A stretch of DNA of 64,000 bases, from positions 434,001-498,000 of the forward strand of contig NZ_JAFBGA010000004.1 of the NCBI RefSeq assembly GCF_016909575.1, given 5' to 3'. Every line of letters begins with the position of its first letter. Within the stretch, counting starts at the first letter, position 1. Positions 17,510-26,280 of this stretch are shown piece after piece. The stretch is from Streptomyces sp. HB132. Its GTDB lineage: Bacteria; Actinomycetota; Actinomycetes; Streptomycetales; Streptomycetaceae. The notes below the pieces were generated by a model that searched no databases, was not told where the DNA came from, and saw only the letters and a program-made list of their open reading frames with translations. The position numbers and the translations under genes were made by a program.

Positions 17510-17995
17510 GTGAGACGAGCACGCCCGGGGGCGCTGCCCCGCGGAACGGGCAGTCGTGCCCTGACCAGCGTCGGGGCGGGAGCCGACTTCGTCGGCACGC
17601 CCACCGACGAGAGCCTGGAGCAGGAACCGGTGGTGACGAACGAGGAACTGACCCGCTCCAAGCTGTGGCACATCACCCTCAGTGTCTCCGGCGGCGAGAC
17701 GCCGCTGAAGGAGGTCAGGCGCGGGCTGGAGCAGCTGGCGAACGACCATCCCTTCCTGCTGACCAGCCGTTATGCCAACGACCACGCGGAGATCCGCTAC
17801 TGGGAAGAGGCCAGGGACCTTCACGACGCCGCCGCGGTGGCACTGCGGCTGTGGGGGGAGCACCGCTCGAGCGCGAAGCTCCCGCCGTGGGAGATCGTCG
17901 GCCTGGAGGTCATCGACCGGGAGACGTACCACCTGCGTATCGCGGAGGGCTACGGCCCGCCGCCCGCGGCGCCCGTCGGTGTGCACCCGTACTGA
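17510..17995 (+). CDS. Conserved hypothetical protein between proB and proA
   Basis: A 161 aa protein without a recognised domain name. The GTG at 17510 is chosen for the perfect AGGAGG six bases upstream. A second in-frame GTG at 17633 would give a 120 aa protein starting at the more structured part. Residues about 42-161 look like a small globular alpha/beta domain, with a HITLSVSGGETPLKEVRRGL start and an EIRYWEEARDLHDAAAVALR helix. It is soluble, with no signal or membrane segment. Its place between the two proline genes suggests only cotranscription. I do not assign a function. Confidence 0.75.
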   Translation: MRRARPGALPRGTGSRALTSVGAGADFVGTPTDESLEQEPVVTNEELTRSKLWHITLSVSGGETPLKEVRRGLEQLANDHPFLLTSRYANDHAEIRYWEEARDLHDAAAVALRLWGEHRSSAKLPPWEIVGLEVIDRETYHLRIAEGYGPPPAAPVGVHPY

Positions 17996-18066
17996 CGGCG
18001 GAGCGGTTCGGCGGCCCGCACCACGGGGCCGCCGTCGGGACGGGGCGCGGTGTACCCGTGCGGATC

Positions 18067-18174
18067 GGACGGGTGCACCGACAGCGGCGTGGCGGACGGG
18101 TGCACCGACAGCGACGGGGCGGGCCCGTGTACCAGCAGCGACGGGTCGGGCCCGTGCATCGGCACCGGTAGTGC
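18067..18174 (+). repeat. 27 bp imperfect tandem repeat upstream of proA
   Basis: Four head-to-tail copies begin at 18067, 18094, 18121 and 18148. The first two read GGACGGGTGCACCGACAGCG plus seven more bases; the next two diverge (GGGCCCGTG start). They fill the 270 bp gap between the hypothetical gene and proA and have no obvious coding role. Confidence 0.8.
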
Positions 18175-18265
18175 GGGCCGGACCGGGTGCGGGGGCAACT
18201 GTACGGCTGTCTCGCATCACGGGATACGTGACGTTCGTCCGCAGTGTGCGCACTACCCTGCGGGC

Positions 18266-19549
18266 ATGACCACGCTTTCGCCGTACGACAACATGTCCCC
18301 GGTCGCCCAGGCCGCCTACCGGGCACGCGCAGCCGCCGACGACATCGCGCCACTCCCGCGCGCGGCGAAGGACGACGCCCTCCTGGCGATCGCGGACGCG
18401 CTCGAGGTGCGCGCCGGCGAGATCGTCGAGGCGAACGCCGAGGACGTCGCCAAGGCCACGGAGGCAGGGACGAGCGAGTCGATCGTCGACCGGCTCACGC
18501 TCACCCCGGAGCGGATCCGCGCCATCGCCGCGGATGCACGCGACGTGGCGGCGCTCCCCGACCCGGTCGGCGAAGTGGTCCGGGGATCCACCCTCCCCAA
18601 CGGCATCGACCTTCGCCAGGTGCGGGTGCCGCTCGGGGTGGTCGGCATCATCTACGAGGCCCGGCCCAACGTCACGGTCGACGCCGCCGCGCTCTGCCTG
18701 AAGTCGGGCAACGCCGTGCTGCTGCGTGGTTCGTCCTCGGCGTACGCCTCCAACGCCGCACTCGTGCGGGTGCTCCGTGACGCGGTGGGCGGCTCCGGTC
18801 TGCCGGCGGACGCGGTGCAGCTGGTCCCGGGCGAGAACCGCGATTCGGTACGCGAACTGATGCGGGCCCGCGGCCTCGTCGACGTGCTGATCCCGCGCGG
18901 CGGCGCCTCGCTGATCCGCACGGTCGTGGAGGAGTCGACGGTCCCCGTCATCGAGACCGGCACCGGCAACTGCCACGTCTACGTCGACGCGCAGACCGAC
19001 CTCCGCATGGCCGTCGAGATCCTGGTCAACTCCAAGGCGCAGCGACCGAGCGTGTGCAACGCCGCCGAGACCCTCCTGGTCCACAAGGACATCGCGCCGG
19101 AGTTCCTGCCCCTTGCCCTGGACGCGCTGGCCGAGGCAGGGGTGACCGTGCACGGGGACGAGCGGGTGCTCACCTACGCCGAGGGTTCCAAGGCCACCGT
19201 CGTGGCGGCGACGGCTGAGGACTGGGAGACCGAATACCTCTCCTACGACATCGCGGCCGCGGTCGTGGAGTCCCTGGAGTCGGCCGTGGCGCACATCCGG
19301 CTCTGGTCCTCCGGCCACACCGAGGCGATCGTCACCACCTCGCAGGCGGCGGCCCGCCGCTTCACCCAGTTGGTGGATTCCACGACCGTCGCCGTGAACG
19401 CGTCCACGCGCTTCACGGACGGCGGCCAGTTCGGCTTCGGCGCCGAGATCGGCATCTCCACGCAGAAGCTGCACGCCCGTGGGCCCATGGGGCTGCCGGA
19501 GCTGACGTCGACGAAGTACATCGTCACCGGCGACGGCCACATCCGTTAG
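18266..19549 (+). CDS. proA: Gamma-glutamyl phosphate reductase
   Basis: NADPH-dependent reduction of glutamyl-5-phosphate to glutamate semialdehyde, the second step of proline synthesis. The 427 aa product is the normal length. It has the aldehyde dehydrogenase fold: [31 protein letters not shown] and the catalytic Cys264 in [12 protein letters not shown]. The C-terminal [20 protein letters not shown] segment is conserved. The ATG at 18266 gives [20 protein letters not shown]; in-frame sequence upstream is low-complexity repeat. Together with proB it completes the route to proline apart from proC. Confidence 0.97.
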   Translation: MTTLSPYDNMSPVAQAAYRARAAADDIAPLPRAAKDDALLAIADALEVRAGEIVEANAEDVAKATEAGTSESIVDRLTLTPERIRAIAADARDVAALPDPVGEVVRGSTLPNGIDLRQVRVPLGVVGIIYEARPNVTVDAAALCLKSGNAVLLRGSSSAYASNAALVRVLRDAVGGSGLPADAVQLVPGENRDSVRELMRARGLVDVLIPRGGASLIRTVVEESTVPVIETGTGNCHVYVDAQTDLRMAVEILVNSKAQRPSVCNAAETLLVHKDIAPEFLPLALDALAEAGVTVHGDERVLTYAEGSKATVVAATAEDWETEYLSYDIAAAVVESLESAVAHIRLWSSGHTEAIVTTSQAAARRFTQLVDSTTVAVNASTRFTDGGQFGFGAEIGISTQKLHARGPMGLPELTSTKYIVTGDGHIR

Positions 19550-19662
19550 CGGGGGATCCGTAGCGGCATCCGTACCGGCATCCGCCCGAGGGCGCTTCCG
19601 GCGGGGGCGGCGAGTTCGCGGGCTCCCTGCCGAAAACGCCCCGCCGGGGCTACGCTGAAGCT

Positions 19663-20259
19663 GTGCCGGACGACGTGGGGGGCAGGCCGTTCCCGGACGG
19701 CTGGGAGCCCGACGACGACCGCGGGGGTGCGGACGAGGACTTCGCCTCCGTGGTGTTCGACGAGGACTTCGTCCGGTCCGCCGAGATCCACGAGCCCACC
19801 GCGGTCGAGCGTCTGCTCGCAGCTGCCGAGGCCCGCGCCGAAGCCGAGGCCGGCAGGGCGCGTCGGGGCGGCGGCTCCCTCGACGACGACCTCCACGACG
19901 GCTACGGGCCGGACGGCGTGTACGGCCGTGAGCGGGCCTTCGGTGGCCTTTACGATCCCGATGACCCTGACGGTGCCGACGAGGACGACAACAGCCCCTA
20001 CGGACGCCACGGCGGCTCCCTGCGCCCCTACCGGAGTACAGCTCGCTGGCACCGCCCGGTCGCCTGGCTGCTCGCCCTGCTGATGGGGATCGGCATGGTG
20101 GCGCTGGCGTTCAGCGCCGTGTTCCGAGGCGCTGCGGGCAACCGGCAGGACCAGGTGCCACCACCTGCGACCAGTGGCGTCGACAAGCCGGGCGCCGCCC
20201 CCTCCACCTCGGCCGAGTACTCCCTCCCCGCGGTACCAGCCCTCCCCCGCACGCCCTGA
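19663..20259 (+). CDS. Single-pass membrane protein with a VFDEDFVRSA motif (paralogue 1)
   Basis: A 198 aa protein of unknown function. A highly acidic N-terminal region contains FASVVFDEDFVRSAEIHEPT and an Ala/Glu-rich helix (AVERLLAAAEARAEAEA). One transmembrane segment follows at about residues 133-152 (VAWLLALLMGIGMVALAFSA) and then a short Pro/Ser-rich extracytoplasmic tail, so the N-terminus is probably cytoplasmic. The same motif recurs in the next gene, which argues for a family. From memory, the S. coelicolor gene in this position has been linked to the spore-wall complex with Mre proteins; I could not verify that. The GTG start at 19663 gives the only complete frame. Confidence 0.8.
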   Translation: MPDDVGGRPFPDGWEPDDDRGGADEDFASVVFDEDFVRSAEIHEPTAVERLLAAAEARAEAEAGRARRGGGSLDDDLHDGYGPDGVYGRERAFGGLYDPDDPDGADEDDNSPYGRHGGSLRPYRSTARWHRPVAWLLALLMGIGMVALAFSAVFRGAAGNRQDQVPPPATSGVDKPGAAPSTSAEYSLPAVPALPRTP

Positions 20260-20652
20260 CGGCTCTCCCGGCGGTCCGACACCCCCTGTGATCCGCCGCC
20301 GAAGGTATGGCGGGCCGGTCGCGGGCAGGTGCGGTGGGCGGCGTTCCGCGGGGCCTTTCGACGGGACCGCGGACCGTCCCGGAAGGCTGGTGAGCCCGGT
20401 GGCGGGACCGCGGGCCCCGAGACGCCCACCCGGCCGCGCTCCACCTGCGCTCCCACCTGCGGGGCGTTTACCGTGATGACGATCGACCCAATCTGAAGGT
20501 ATGACCCTGTGACCCCTCCACCCGTTCCCGGGGGAGGGCCGGCCACGAGTCGATGCGTCGAACCCGTGACGTACAGGTCCGCCCGGTGCCAGGTGGCTGA
20601 GGCGGGCTCCAGCGCCGGCCCCCGGCCGGTGGCGCGGAGATCGGGAGAAGTC
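20260..20652 (+). other. 393 bp gap between the two motif-sharing membrane protein genes
   Basis: No convincing gene. An open frame from GTG 20509 runs into the next gene but lacks the conserved start. A possible weak promoter (TTTACC, 17 bp, AATCTG) lies near 20469-20497. No terminator with good pairing is evident. Confidence 0.5.
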
Positions 20653-21780
20653 ATGACAGGCCGCGGAGAACCGCCCGAAGGGCCGCCCGAGAACCCCGCG
20701 GGTGGAGAGGACGAGTACCGCTCACTCGTCTTCGACGAATCGTTCGTCCGCGCTGCCCGGCTGCAGGAGTTCTCCGCCAAGGAGCGCATGGCTGATCACG
20801 CGCACGCCGTACGCTCCCTCCCCGGCCGGGGCACCCGCAGGCGACGCCCCAGAACCGGTGTCGCACTCGTCCTGCTGATCGCGCTGGCCTTCGCCGCCGC
20901 CGTCTACATCGGCTTCCGCAACCCCTACCCGGCGCCCAACGGCAGGCGCGCGGAACCGCTTCGCACCACGGTGGTCCCGCTGGCACCGCAGGGCCCCGTG
21001 CCCGGAGGAACCGCCGAGGTCCTCCTCGCCGACGGCCCGGCCGGGGTGTACCGCACCGGCGCGTCAGGCATCAACTTCCCCCCGGTCCGGCGGACGAAGA
21101 ACTTCTCGGACAACCAGGTGACCATCGCCCTGGCCACGGTCAAGGACTACCTGGTGGGTTCGTCCCTGGACCCCGACGTACTCACCGGCGGAGTCGTCCG
21201 GCCGGTCGGGCGGCTGATCGACCCCGACCAGACGGCGCAGTTCGACCGGAGCATGGACTCACCCGCTGACGACGGTGAGCACAGCGCGACCGGCTGGCTG
21301 GTGCGCTTCGACCCGGCGGAGGTGGAGTTGGCCGACCCCGACATCCGGGTCCACGGCACCCTCTCCTACACGGAGGCGGGGGCGGACACCCTGGAGGTGG
21401 TGTCCGACCACACCTTCACCTACGCACTGCGGCCCGCGCTCTCAGGCCCCCACCGGGCCGACGGGGCCTCGCTGTTCACCGTGCGCCGAGTCCTGACCTT
21501 CCTGCTCGACCAGGAAGACATCCGCCTGCACCGGCTGGAGGTCCGCCGCGCCTACGTCCAGGCCGGACCGCAGTCGTGCTCCGCCGCGACGGCGGGGGCC
21601 CTGCGCCCGCTGCTCGCAGGCCGTCAGGGGGACACCCGGGGCCCCGCCGGCACCGACCCGTACGCCACGGGCGTGCCGACGGCGGCACTCTGCGGCACTC
21701 TGGCCGTCAGCTCCCCGACCCCGGCCCAGAGCCCTCCTCGGGGTCCGGACGCCTCCAAGTCCCCTCCGAGCCGTCCGTAG
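20653..21780 (+). CDS. Single-pass membrane protein with a VFDESFVRAA motif (paralogue 2)
   Basis: A 375 aa protein. The cytoplasmic N-terminus has YRSLVFDESFVRAARLQEFS, which matches the motif in the preceding gene. A basic stretch (GTRRRRPRTG) and one membrane helix at about residues 74-92 follow. The large extracytoplasmic domain has no family I recognise; it includes a NFPPVRRTKNFSDNQVTIAL segment and two cysteines (QSCSAA, AALCGT) that could form a disulphide. The tail is Pro/Ser-rich. The ATG at 20653 follows GGGAGAAG. The 3' end overlaps the convergent M48 protease gene by 74 bp. The topology suggests it links a cytoplasmic partner to the wall side; the function is not assigned. Confidence 0.82.
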   Translation: MTGRGEPPEGPPENPAGGEDEYRSLVFDESFVRAARLQEFSAKERMADHAHAVRSLPGRGTRRRRPRTGVALVLLIALAFAAAVYIGFRNPYPAPNGRRAEPLRTTVVPLAPQGPVPGGTAEVLLADGPAGVYRTGASGINFPPVRRTKNFSDNQVTIALATVKDYLVGSSLDPDVLTGGVVRPVGRLIDPDQTAQFDRSMDSPADDGEHSATGWLVRFDPAEVELADPDIRVHGTLSYTEAGADTLEVVSDHTFTYALRPALSGPHRADGASLFTVRRVLTFLLDQEDIRLHRLEVRRAYVQAGPQSCSAATAGALRPLLAGRQGDTRGPAGTDPYATGVPTAALCGTLAVSSPTPAQSPPRGPDASKSPPSRP

Positions 21781-22858
21781 CGTCCGACGCCGACGCGCCG
21801 CCCTTGTTCGCTCCACCTGCGCCGGTGCTTCCGCCGCCCGCGCCGGTGAACTTGTCCCGGAGCTTGCCTCCCAGATCGCCCGCGCCGCCCGCGATGTCCC
21901 CGACCAGCTTCATCAGCGGGTCCTTGCTGGTGCGCACCGTGTCGGCGTAATGAGCCGCGGACTCACGGAACGAGTCCGTGACCGACGTGTCCTTGTCCTC
22001 GTCCCGCTTGGGATAGTGGCCGTCCATGATGCGCTGGAAGTCCCGGCTCTCCGACCACTTCTTCAGCTCGGCCGCCCTGACCGTCGTGAACGGGTGCGTC
22101 CGCGGCAGCACGTTGAGGATCTTGAGCACGGAGTCGCGGAGGTCGCCGCTCTTCTCGTACTCGTCGGCCTGGGCGAGGAACGCGTCGACGTTCATCTCGT
22201 GGAGATGATTGCCGCCCGCGATCTTCATCAGCCCGCGCATCGAGGAGCGCAGATCCTGTCCCACCAGCAGCCCGGCCCGGTCGGCGGACAGCTCCGACTT
22301 ACGGAACCACTCCCGCAGCGCGGCCACGATCGCCATGATCGCGACGTTGCCGAGCGGGATCCACGCCACCTTGAGCGCGAGGTTGGTCAGGAACAGCAAT
22401 ATCGTGCGGTACACCGCGTGACCGGAGAGGGCGTGGCCCACCTCGTGGCCGACGACGGCTCGCATCTCCTCCTCGTCGAGCAGCTCCACCAGCCCGGTCG
22501 TCACCACGATGATCGGCTCGTCGAGACCGATGCACATGGCGTTCGGCTGCGGGTTCTGCGTCACGTACATCGGCGGGACCTTCTTGAGGTCCAGGATGTA
22601 ACAGGCGTCCCGCAGCATGTCGTTGAGATGCGCGAACTGGGCGTCGCTCACCCGGACGGAGTCCGACAGGAAGAGCAGCCTCAGACTCCGCTCGGGAAGC
22701 AGGCCGCTCAGCGCCTTGAACGCGGTGTCGAAACCGCTCAGCTTGCGCAGGGCCACCAGGGCCGAGCGGTCCGCAGGGTGCTCGTAGGCACGCGAGGAGA
22801 TGTCCGGGAATCGCCTTCGGCGCCTGCTCGGCACGCTCTCGTGACTGGTGTCGGTCAT
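21707..22858 (-). CDS. M48 family zinc metallopeptidase (HtpX-like)
   Basis: Membrane-associated metallopeptidase of 383 aa. The zinc site HEVGH is at residues 138-142 and is followed by SGHAVYRTILLFLTNLALKV, a probable membrane hairpin. The third ligand is the Glu in KSELSADRAGL. RTHPFTTVRAAELKKW is also typical of M48 enzymes. The C-terminal 60 residues are a Gly/Ala/Ser-rich low-complexity tail. Family members act in membrane-protein quality control, but the substrate here is unknown. The ATG at 22858 gives MTDTSHESVPSRRRRRFPDI. Its 3' end overlaps the convergent gene by 74 bp, so the two mRNAs share complementary ends. Confidence 0.92.
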   Translation of the reverse strand: MTDTSHESVPSRRRRRFPDISSRAYEHPADRSALVALRKLSGFDTAFKALSGLLPERSLRLLFLSDSVRVSDAQFAHLNDMLRDACYILDLKKVPPMYVTQNPQPNAMCIGLDEPIIVVTTGLVELLDEEEMRAVVGHEVGHALSGHAVYRTILLFLTNLALKVAWIPLGNVAIMAIVAALREWFRKSELSADRAGLLVGQDLRSSMRGLMKIAGGNHLHEMNVDAFLAQADEYEKSGDLRDSVLKILNVLPRTHPFTTVRAAELKKWSESRDFQRIMDGHYPKRDEDKDTSVTDSFRESAAHYADTVRTSKDPLMKLVGDIAGGAGDLGGKLRDKFTGAGGGSTGAGGANKGGASASDATDGSEGTWRRPDPEEGSGPGSGS

Positions 22859-22968
22859 GTATGCCCCCTGTTCGTACGAGACGTTGCTCGTCCCCCTGAC
22901 AAAAGCCAGCGTATGTGCTGGCGCTACGGTGTGCGGGGGGCTGTGGATAACTTTGAGGAGCGCCCGGA

Positions 22969-23121
22969 ATGCCGCATACCGCCGTCATGCTCGCCGCCGT
23001 GTCCGAGGACCAGGGACCGGGCGACACCCTCCGAGTCGTGCTGCTCGTCGCGCTCGTCGGTGCCGCCCTGCTCGCCTGGTTCCTGCTGCGCGGATACGGC
23101 AACGACGACAACAACGACTGA
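22969..23121 (+). CDS. Small single-pass membrane protein (50 aa)
   Basis: The ATG at 22969 is preceded by GAGGAG and opens a 50 aa reading frame that begins MPHTAVMLAAVSEDQGPGDT. A hydrophobic helix (VVLLVALVGAALLAWFLL) and a polar Asp/Asn tail follow. Codon bias is strongly GC3, which supports real coding. The gene is divergent from the M48 protease and is followed by another tiny membrane gene before nadD. No function is assigned. Confidence 0.72.
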   Translation: MPHTAVMLAAVSEDQGPGDTLRVVLLVALVGAALLAWFLLRGYGNDDNND

Positions 23122-23205
23122 GTCGGCGTGAGCGTGCCCGTGGCGCCCGCATACGATGTGCGCGACGTCTCCCTCCTGATTCCCGATGGATAGGTCCTGC
23201 AGAAG

Positions 23206-23367
23206 ATGAGCCTCTCGAGCACCGCGCACCAGCTGGTCACCCTCGCCTCCGAAGGCGAGCAGGGTGGTAACCACGAAAGCCTCAGCCCCTACCTCACCGG
23301 CGCAGGCGCGTTCGTCGCGTTGATGATCCTGCTGTGGATCACCACTCGTTTCAACCGAGACCGCTGA
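23206..23367 (+). CDS. Small membrane protein upstream of nadD (53 aa)
   Basis: The 53 aa frame from ATG 23206 encodes [20 protein letters not shown], a polar linker, and one hydrophobic helix ([15 protein letters not shown]) that ends in a basic FNRDR. Tiny membrane genes in this position before nadD are, as I recall, conserved in Streptomyces. The ribosome binding site is weak (GCAGAAG). It is probably cotranscribed with nadD, whose start lies 38 bp downstream. Function unknown. Confidence 0.7.
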   Translation: MSLSSTAHQLVTLASEGEQGGNHESLSPYLTGAGAFVALMILLWITTRFNRDR

Positions 23368-23405
23368 GGCAGAGGCGAACGGCTGTGCCAGTAGGGTCTG
23401 CACGC

Positions 23406-24023
23406 ATGGGAGAGCAGGAAGTGCCCACCGGCCGGGGCAAGCGCCGACTCGGCGTGATGGGCGGGACTTTTGACCCGATCCACCACGGCCACCTGGTGGC
23501 GGCCAGCGAAGTGGCCGCCCACTTCCACCTCGACGAGGTCGTCTTCGTCCCCACGGGGCAGCCTTGGCAGAAGAGCCACAAGCAGGTGTCCCCGGCCGAG
23601 GACCGCTATCTGATGACGGTCATCGCGACGGCGTCCAACCCGCAGTTCTCGGTCAGCCGCAGCGACATCGACCGCGGCGGGCCGACGTACACGATCGACA
23701 CGCTGCGGGACCTGCGCACGGTGCACGGCGACGCCGACCTCTTCTTCATCACCGGCGCCGACGCCCTGTCCCAGATCCTGACCTGGCGGGACGCCGACGA
23801 GCTGTTCTCGCTCTCCCACTTCATCGGTGTGACCCGGCCGGGTCACGTACTGACGGACGACGGGCTGCCCGAGGGCGGCGTCTCGCTGGTGGAGGTGCCC
23901 GCACTGGCGATCTCGTCCACAGACTGCCGTGCCAGGGTCGCGCAGGGCGAGCCGGTCTGGTACCTGGTGCCGGACGGTGTCGTCCGCTACATCGACAAGC
24001 GCCAGCTGTACCGCGGCGAATGA
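23406..24023 (+). CDS. nadD: Nicotinate-nucleotide adenylyltransferase
   Basis: Transfers AMP to nicotinate mononucleotide in NAD synthesis. The 205 aa product has [17 protein letters not shown] with the nucleotidyltransferase (H/T)xGH signature, [14 protein letters not shown] and the C-terminal [10 protein letters not shown], equivalent to the ISST/SSTxxR motif. The ATG at 23406 is chosen over an upstream ATG at 23334 because it fits the family start. The order nadD, LCP protein, rsfS is the standard actinobacterial arrangement, and the next gene starts 19 bp later. Confidence 0.96.
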   Translation: MGEQEVPTGRGKRRLGVMGGTFDPIHHGHLVAASEVAAHFHLDEVVFVPTGQPWQKSHKQVSPAEDRYLMTVIATASNPQFSVSRSDIDRGGPTYTIDTLRDLRTVHGDADLFFITGADALSQILTWRDADELFSLSHFIGVTRPGHVLTDDGLPEGGVSLVEVPALAISSTDCRARVAQGEPVWYLVPDGVVRYIDKRQLYRGE

Positions 24024-24042
24024 GCCACGCAGAGGGGCACCT

Positions 24043-25788
24043 GTGAACGACCGACACGACCCGTACGACCCGTACCGGCAACAGCCGCAGATCATCGGCT
24101 ACGACGAGTACGGGCAGCCGGTCCATCAGCAGCAGGGGCAGCAGCACTACGACCCGTATGCCCAGCAGCAGCCCCAGCAGTCCCAGCACGACGGGCAGTC
24201 CCAGCACGAGGGGCAGCCGCATCAGGGCTACGGCTACGACCCGTACGCCGGTGCGCAGCAGGGTTACGACCCGTACGCCGCCCAGCACACCCAGCAGCAG
24301 GCGCAGCCGACGCAGCAGGGATACGGGTACGGCGACGGCTACGGTGCGTACGGCTACGACACGGGCGGGCAGCCCGCCGTGGACGACTCCGCCCAGCAGT
24401 GGCAAGCGCCTCAGCCCCCCGCCGCGCCCGTGGCCGAGCCTCCACCGCCTCTGCCGGAACAGCGGCGTGAACCCGAACCGGCGGCCGACGCCACCGTGCC
24501 CGGGCAGCGCCGCGCCGACCGCGACTACGGCACCGAGCAGTTCTCCTTCATCGAGGAGCCCGACGAGGACTCCGAAGACGTCATCGACTGGCTGAAGTTC
24601 ACCGAAAGCCGCAGCGAGCGCCGCGAGGAGGCACGCCGACGCGGGCACAACCGGATGGTCGCGCTCATAGTCGTCGTGGCCCTCGTGATCGTCGGCGGAG
24701 CGGGCTACCTGTGGTTCGCCGGAAAGATCCCGGGAGTCGCCGGCGAGGACGGACAGAACACCACGGCGACGGGCCCGCAGAAGCGGGACGTCATCGTCGT
24801 CCATCTGCACAACACCAAGAAGGGCGGCACCTCCACGGCGCTGCTCGTCGACAACGTCACCACCGAGCAGGGCACCACCGTCCTGCTCCCCAACTCGGTT
24901 GCCCTGGCCGGGGAGGACGGGACCACCACCACGCTCGCCAAGTCCGTCGACGACGACGGCTCGACCGGCACCCGTGAGGCGATCGACACCCTGCTCGGCA
25001 CCAGCATCAGCGGAACCTGGCGGCTCGACACCCCGTACCTCGAGAACCTCGTCGAGCTCGTCGGCAACATCGAGGTCGACACCGACACGGCTGTGCCCGA
25101 CACCAAGAAGGGCGCCTCGCCACTCGTCAACAAGGGAGAGGGCCAGACCCTGAGCGGCCCGATGGCCGTCGCGTACGCCACCTACCAGGGCGCGGGCGAG
25201 CCGGAGGCCAAGCAGCTGATGCGCTTCGGCCAGGTCATGCGGGGCGTGCTGCGCAAGCTGTCGGAGGACCCCAAGGCCGCGGCCGTCACCATCGAGACCC
25301 TCGCGCAGATCCTCGACCCGTCGCTGCCGGAGCAGGACCTCGCCGCATCGCTGGCGAAGCTTGCCGGGCACGCCAAGGTGGGCGACTACAAGACGGAGCT
25401 GCTCCCCGTCCAGGGGGACGGGACCCTCACCGAGGAGGCCACGGAGCGCGTCGTCAAGGACGTCCTCGGAGGCAAGGTGAAGGCGTCGGAGCAGGGCGCG
25501 GCGGTACGCGTGGGGATCAAGAACGCAACGGGGAACACGCAGGGCACCGAGTTCGCCCGGGTCCAGCTCGTCAACGGCGGCTACGCCTTCGTCGACAGCG
25601 GCAGGGCGAGCACCGCGGCGTCGTCCGAGGTGGTCTACGGGGCAGCGGAGGAGAAGGCGAAGGCGGTCGAGGTCGCCAAGACCCTCGGCCTGCCGGAGAG
25701 CGCGGTGGAGAAGGGCGATCCCGCCGCGAACGCCGATGTGTCCGTCGTACTCGGACAGGACTACAAGATCTCCGATCAGACGTCGTAA
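24043..25788 (+). CDS. Divergent LytR-CpsA-Psr protein with a Gln/Tyr-rich cytoplasmic arm
   Basis: A 581 aa protein. Residues 1-140 are low complexity, with repeated QQGYDPYA-type units rich in Gln, Tyr, Gly and Pro. An acidic stretch follows, then one membrane helix (about residues 206-227, MVALIVVVALVIVGGAGYLW). The outer part is LCP-like (about residues 245-420; RDVIVVHLHNTKKGG, VTTEQGTTVLLPNSVAL) and ends in a LytR C-terminal domain (VRVGIKNATGNTQGTEFARV). Classical LCP enzymes attach teichoic acids or arabinogalactan to peptidoglycan. Their IPRD motif reads LPNS here, so the catalytic Arg is missing and ligase activity is doubtful. The GTG at 24043 follows AGAGGGG. The gene sits between nadD and rsfS. 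Confidence 0.85.
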   Translation: MNDRHDPYDPYRQQPQIIGYDEYGQPVHQQQGQQHYDPYAQQQPQQSQHDGQSQHEGQPHQGYGYDPYAGAQQGYDPYAAQHTQQQAQPTQQGYGYGDGYGAYGYDTGGQPAVDDSAQQWQAPQPPAAPVAEPPPPLPEQRREPEPAADATVPGQRRADRDYGTEQFSFIEEPDEDSEDVIDWLKFTESRSERREEARRRGHNRMVALIVVVALVIVGGAGYLWFAGKIPGVAGEDGQNTTATGPQKRDVIVVHLHNTKKGGTSTALLVDNVTTEQGTTVLLPNSVALAGEDGTTTTLAKSVDDDGSTGTREAIDTLLGTSISGTWRLDTPYLENLVELVGNIEVDTDTAVPDTKKGASPLVNKGEGQTLSGPMAVAYATYQGAGEPEAKQLMRFGQVMRGVLRKLSEDPKAAAVTIETLAQILDPSLPEQDLAASLAKLAGHAKVGDYKTELLPVQGDGTLTEEATERVVKDVLGGKVKASEQGAAVRVGIKNATGNTQGTEFARVQLVNGGYAFVDSGRASTAASSEVVYGAAEEKAKAVEVAKTLGLPESAVEKGDPAANADVSVVLGQDYKISDQTS

Positions 25789-25793
25789 GGGCT

Positions 25794-25836
25794 GTCGGCG
25801 GTCCGTGAGACCCTAGAGGTCGATCTGACCGCCGAC
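25794..25836 (+). terminator. Hairpin between the LCP-like gene and rsfS
   Basis: GTCGGCGGTC pairs perfectly with GACCGCCGAC, and an inner GACC/GGTC pair sits around CTAGA. It starts six bases after the LCP-like stop codon and ends 12 bp before the rsfS start, so it may be an attenuator or processing site rather than a full stop. Confidence 0.5.
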
Positions 25837-25848
25837 GAAAGCCTGCAT

Positions 25849-26280
25849 GTGACCGCCACGGACCGCTCCATCGAGCTCATTACCGCCGCCGCCCAGGCTG
25901 CGGCCGACCGGCTCGCGCACGACATCATCGCCTACGACGTCAGCGATGTGCTGTCGATCACCGACGCCTTCCTGCTCGCCTCGGCCCCCAACGACCGCCA
26001 GGTCAAGTCGATCGTCGACGAGATCGAGGAGCGGCTGCAGAAGGAGCTCGGCGCCAAGCCGGTACGCCGCGAGGGCGACCGCGACGCCCGCTGGATCCTC
26101 CTCGACTACGTCGACATCGTGATCCACGTCCAGCACAGCGAGGAGCGCGTGTTCTACGCGCTCGAGCGCCTGTGGAAGGACTGTCCCGAGATCGCCCTCC
26201 CCGAGGACGCGCTCAAGACCCGGGGCAAGGCCGAGGAGCACGCCCAGCTCAACGGCGGCACGGAAGGTGACCAGAGCTGA
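25849..26280 (+). CDS. rsfS: Ribosome silencing factor RsfS
   Basis: RsfS binds L14 and blocks subunit joining when nutrients are short. The 143 aa product has the nucleotidyltransferase-like fold (DIIAYDVSDVLSITDAFLLA, RWILLDYVDIVIHVQHSEER). The GTG at 25849 overlaps an out-of-frame ATG; the GTG frame gives the conserved N-terminal helix. The C-terminal 25 residues are a variable tail. The stop codon overlaps the presumed CTG start of the next gene, so the two are translationally coupled. Confidence 0.95.
   Translation: MTATDRSIELITAAAQAAADRLAHDIIAYDVSDVLSITDAFLLASAPNDRQVKSIVDEIEERLQKELGAKPVRREGDRDARWILLDYVDIVIHVQHSEERVFYALERLWKDCPEIALPEDALKTRGKAEEHAQLNGGTEGDQS

Noticed and set aside
18067-18174. 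CRISPR array
   Set aside because: Units are contiguous with no spacers; the same holds for the 33 bp array at 40721.
17950-18198. Minus-strand frame encoding a short Pro/His/Ser repeat peptide
   Set aside because: The repetition comes from the 27 bp DNA repeat, not from a selected protein; there is no start signal.
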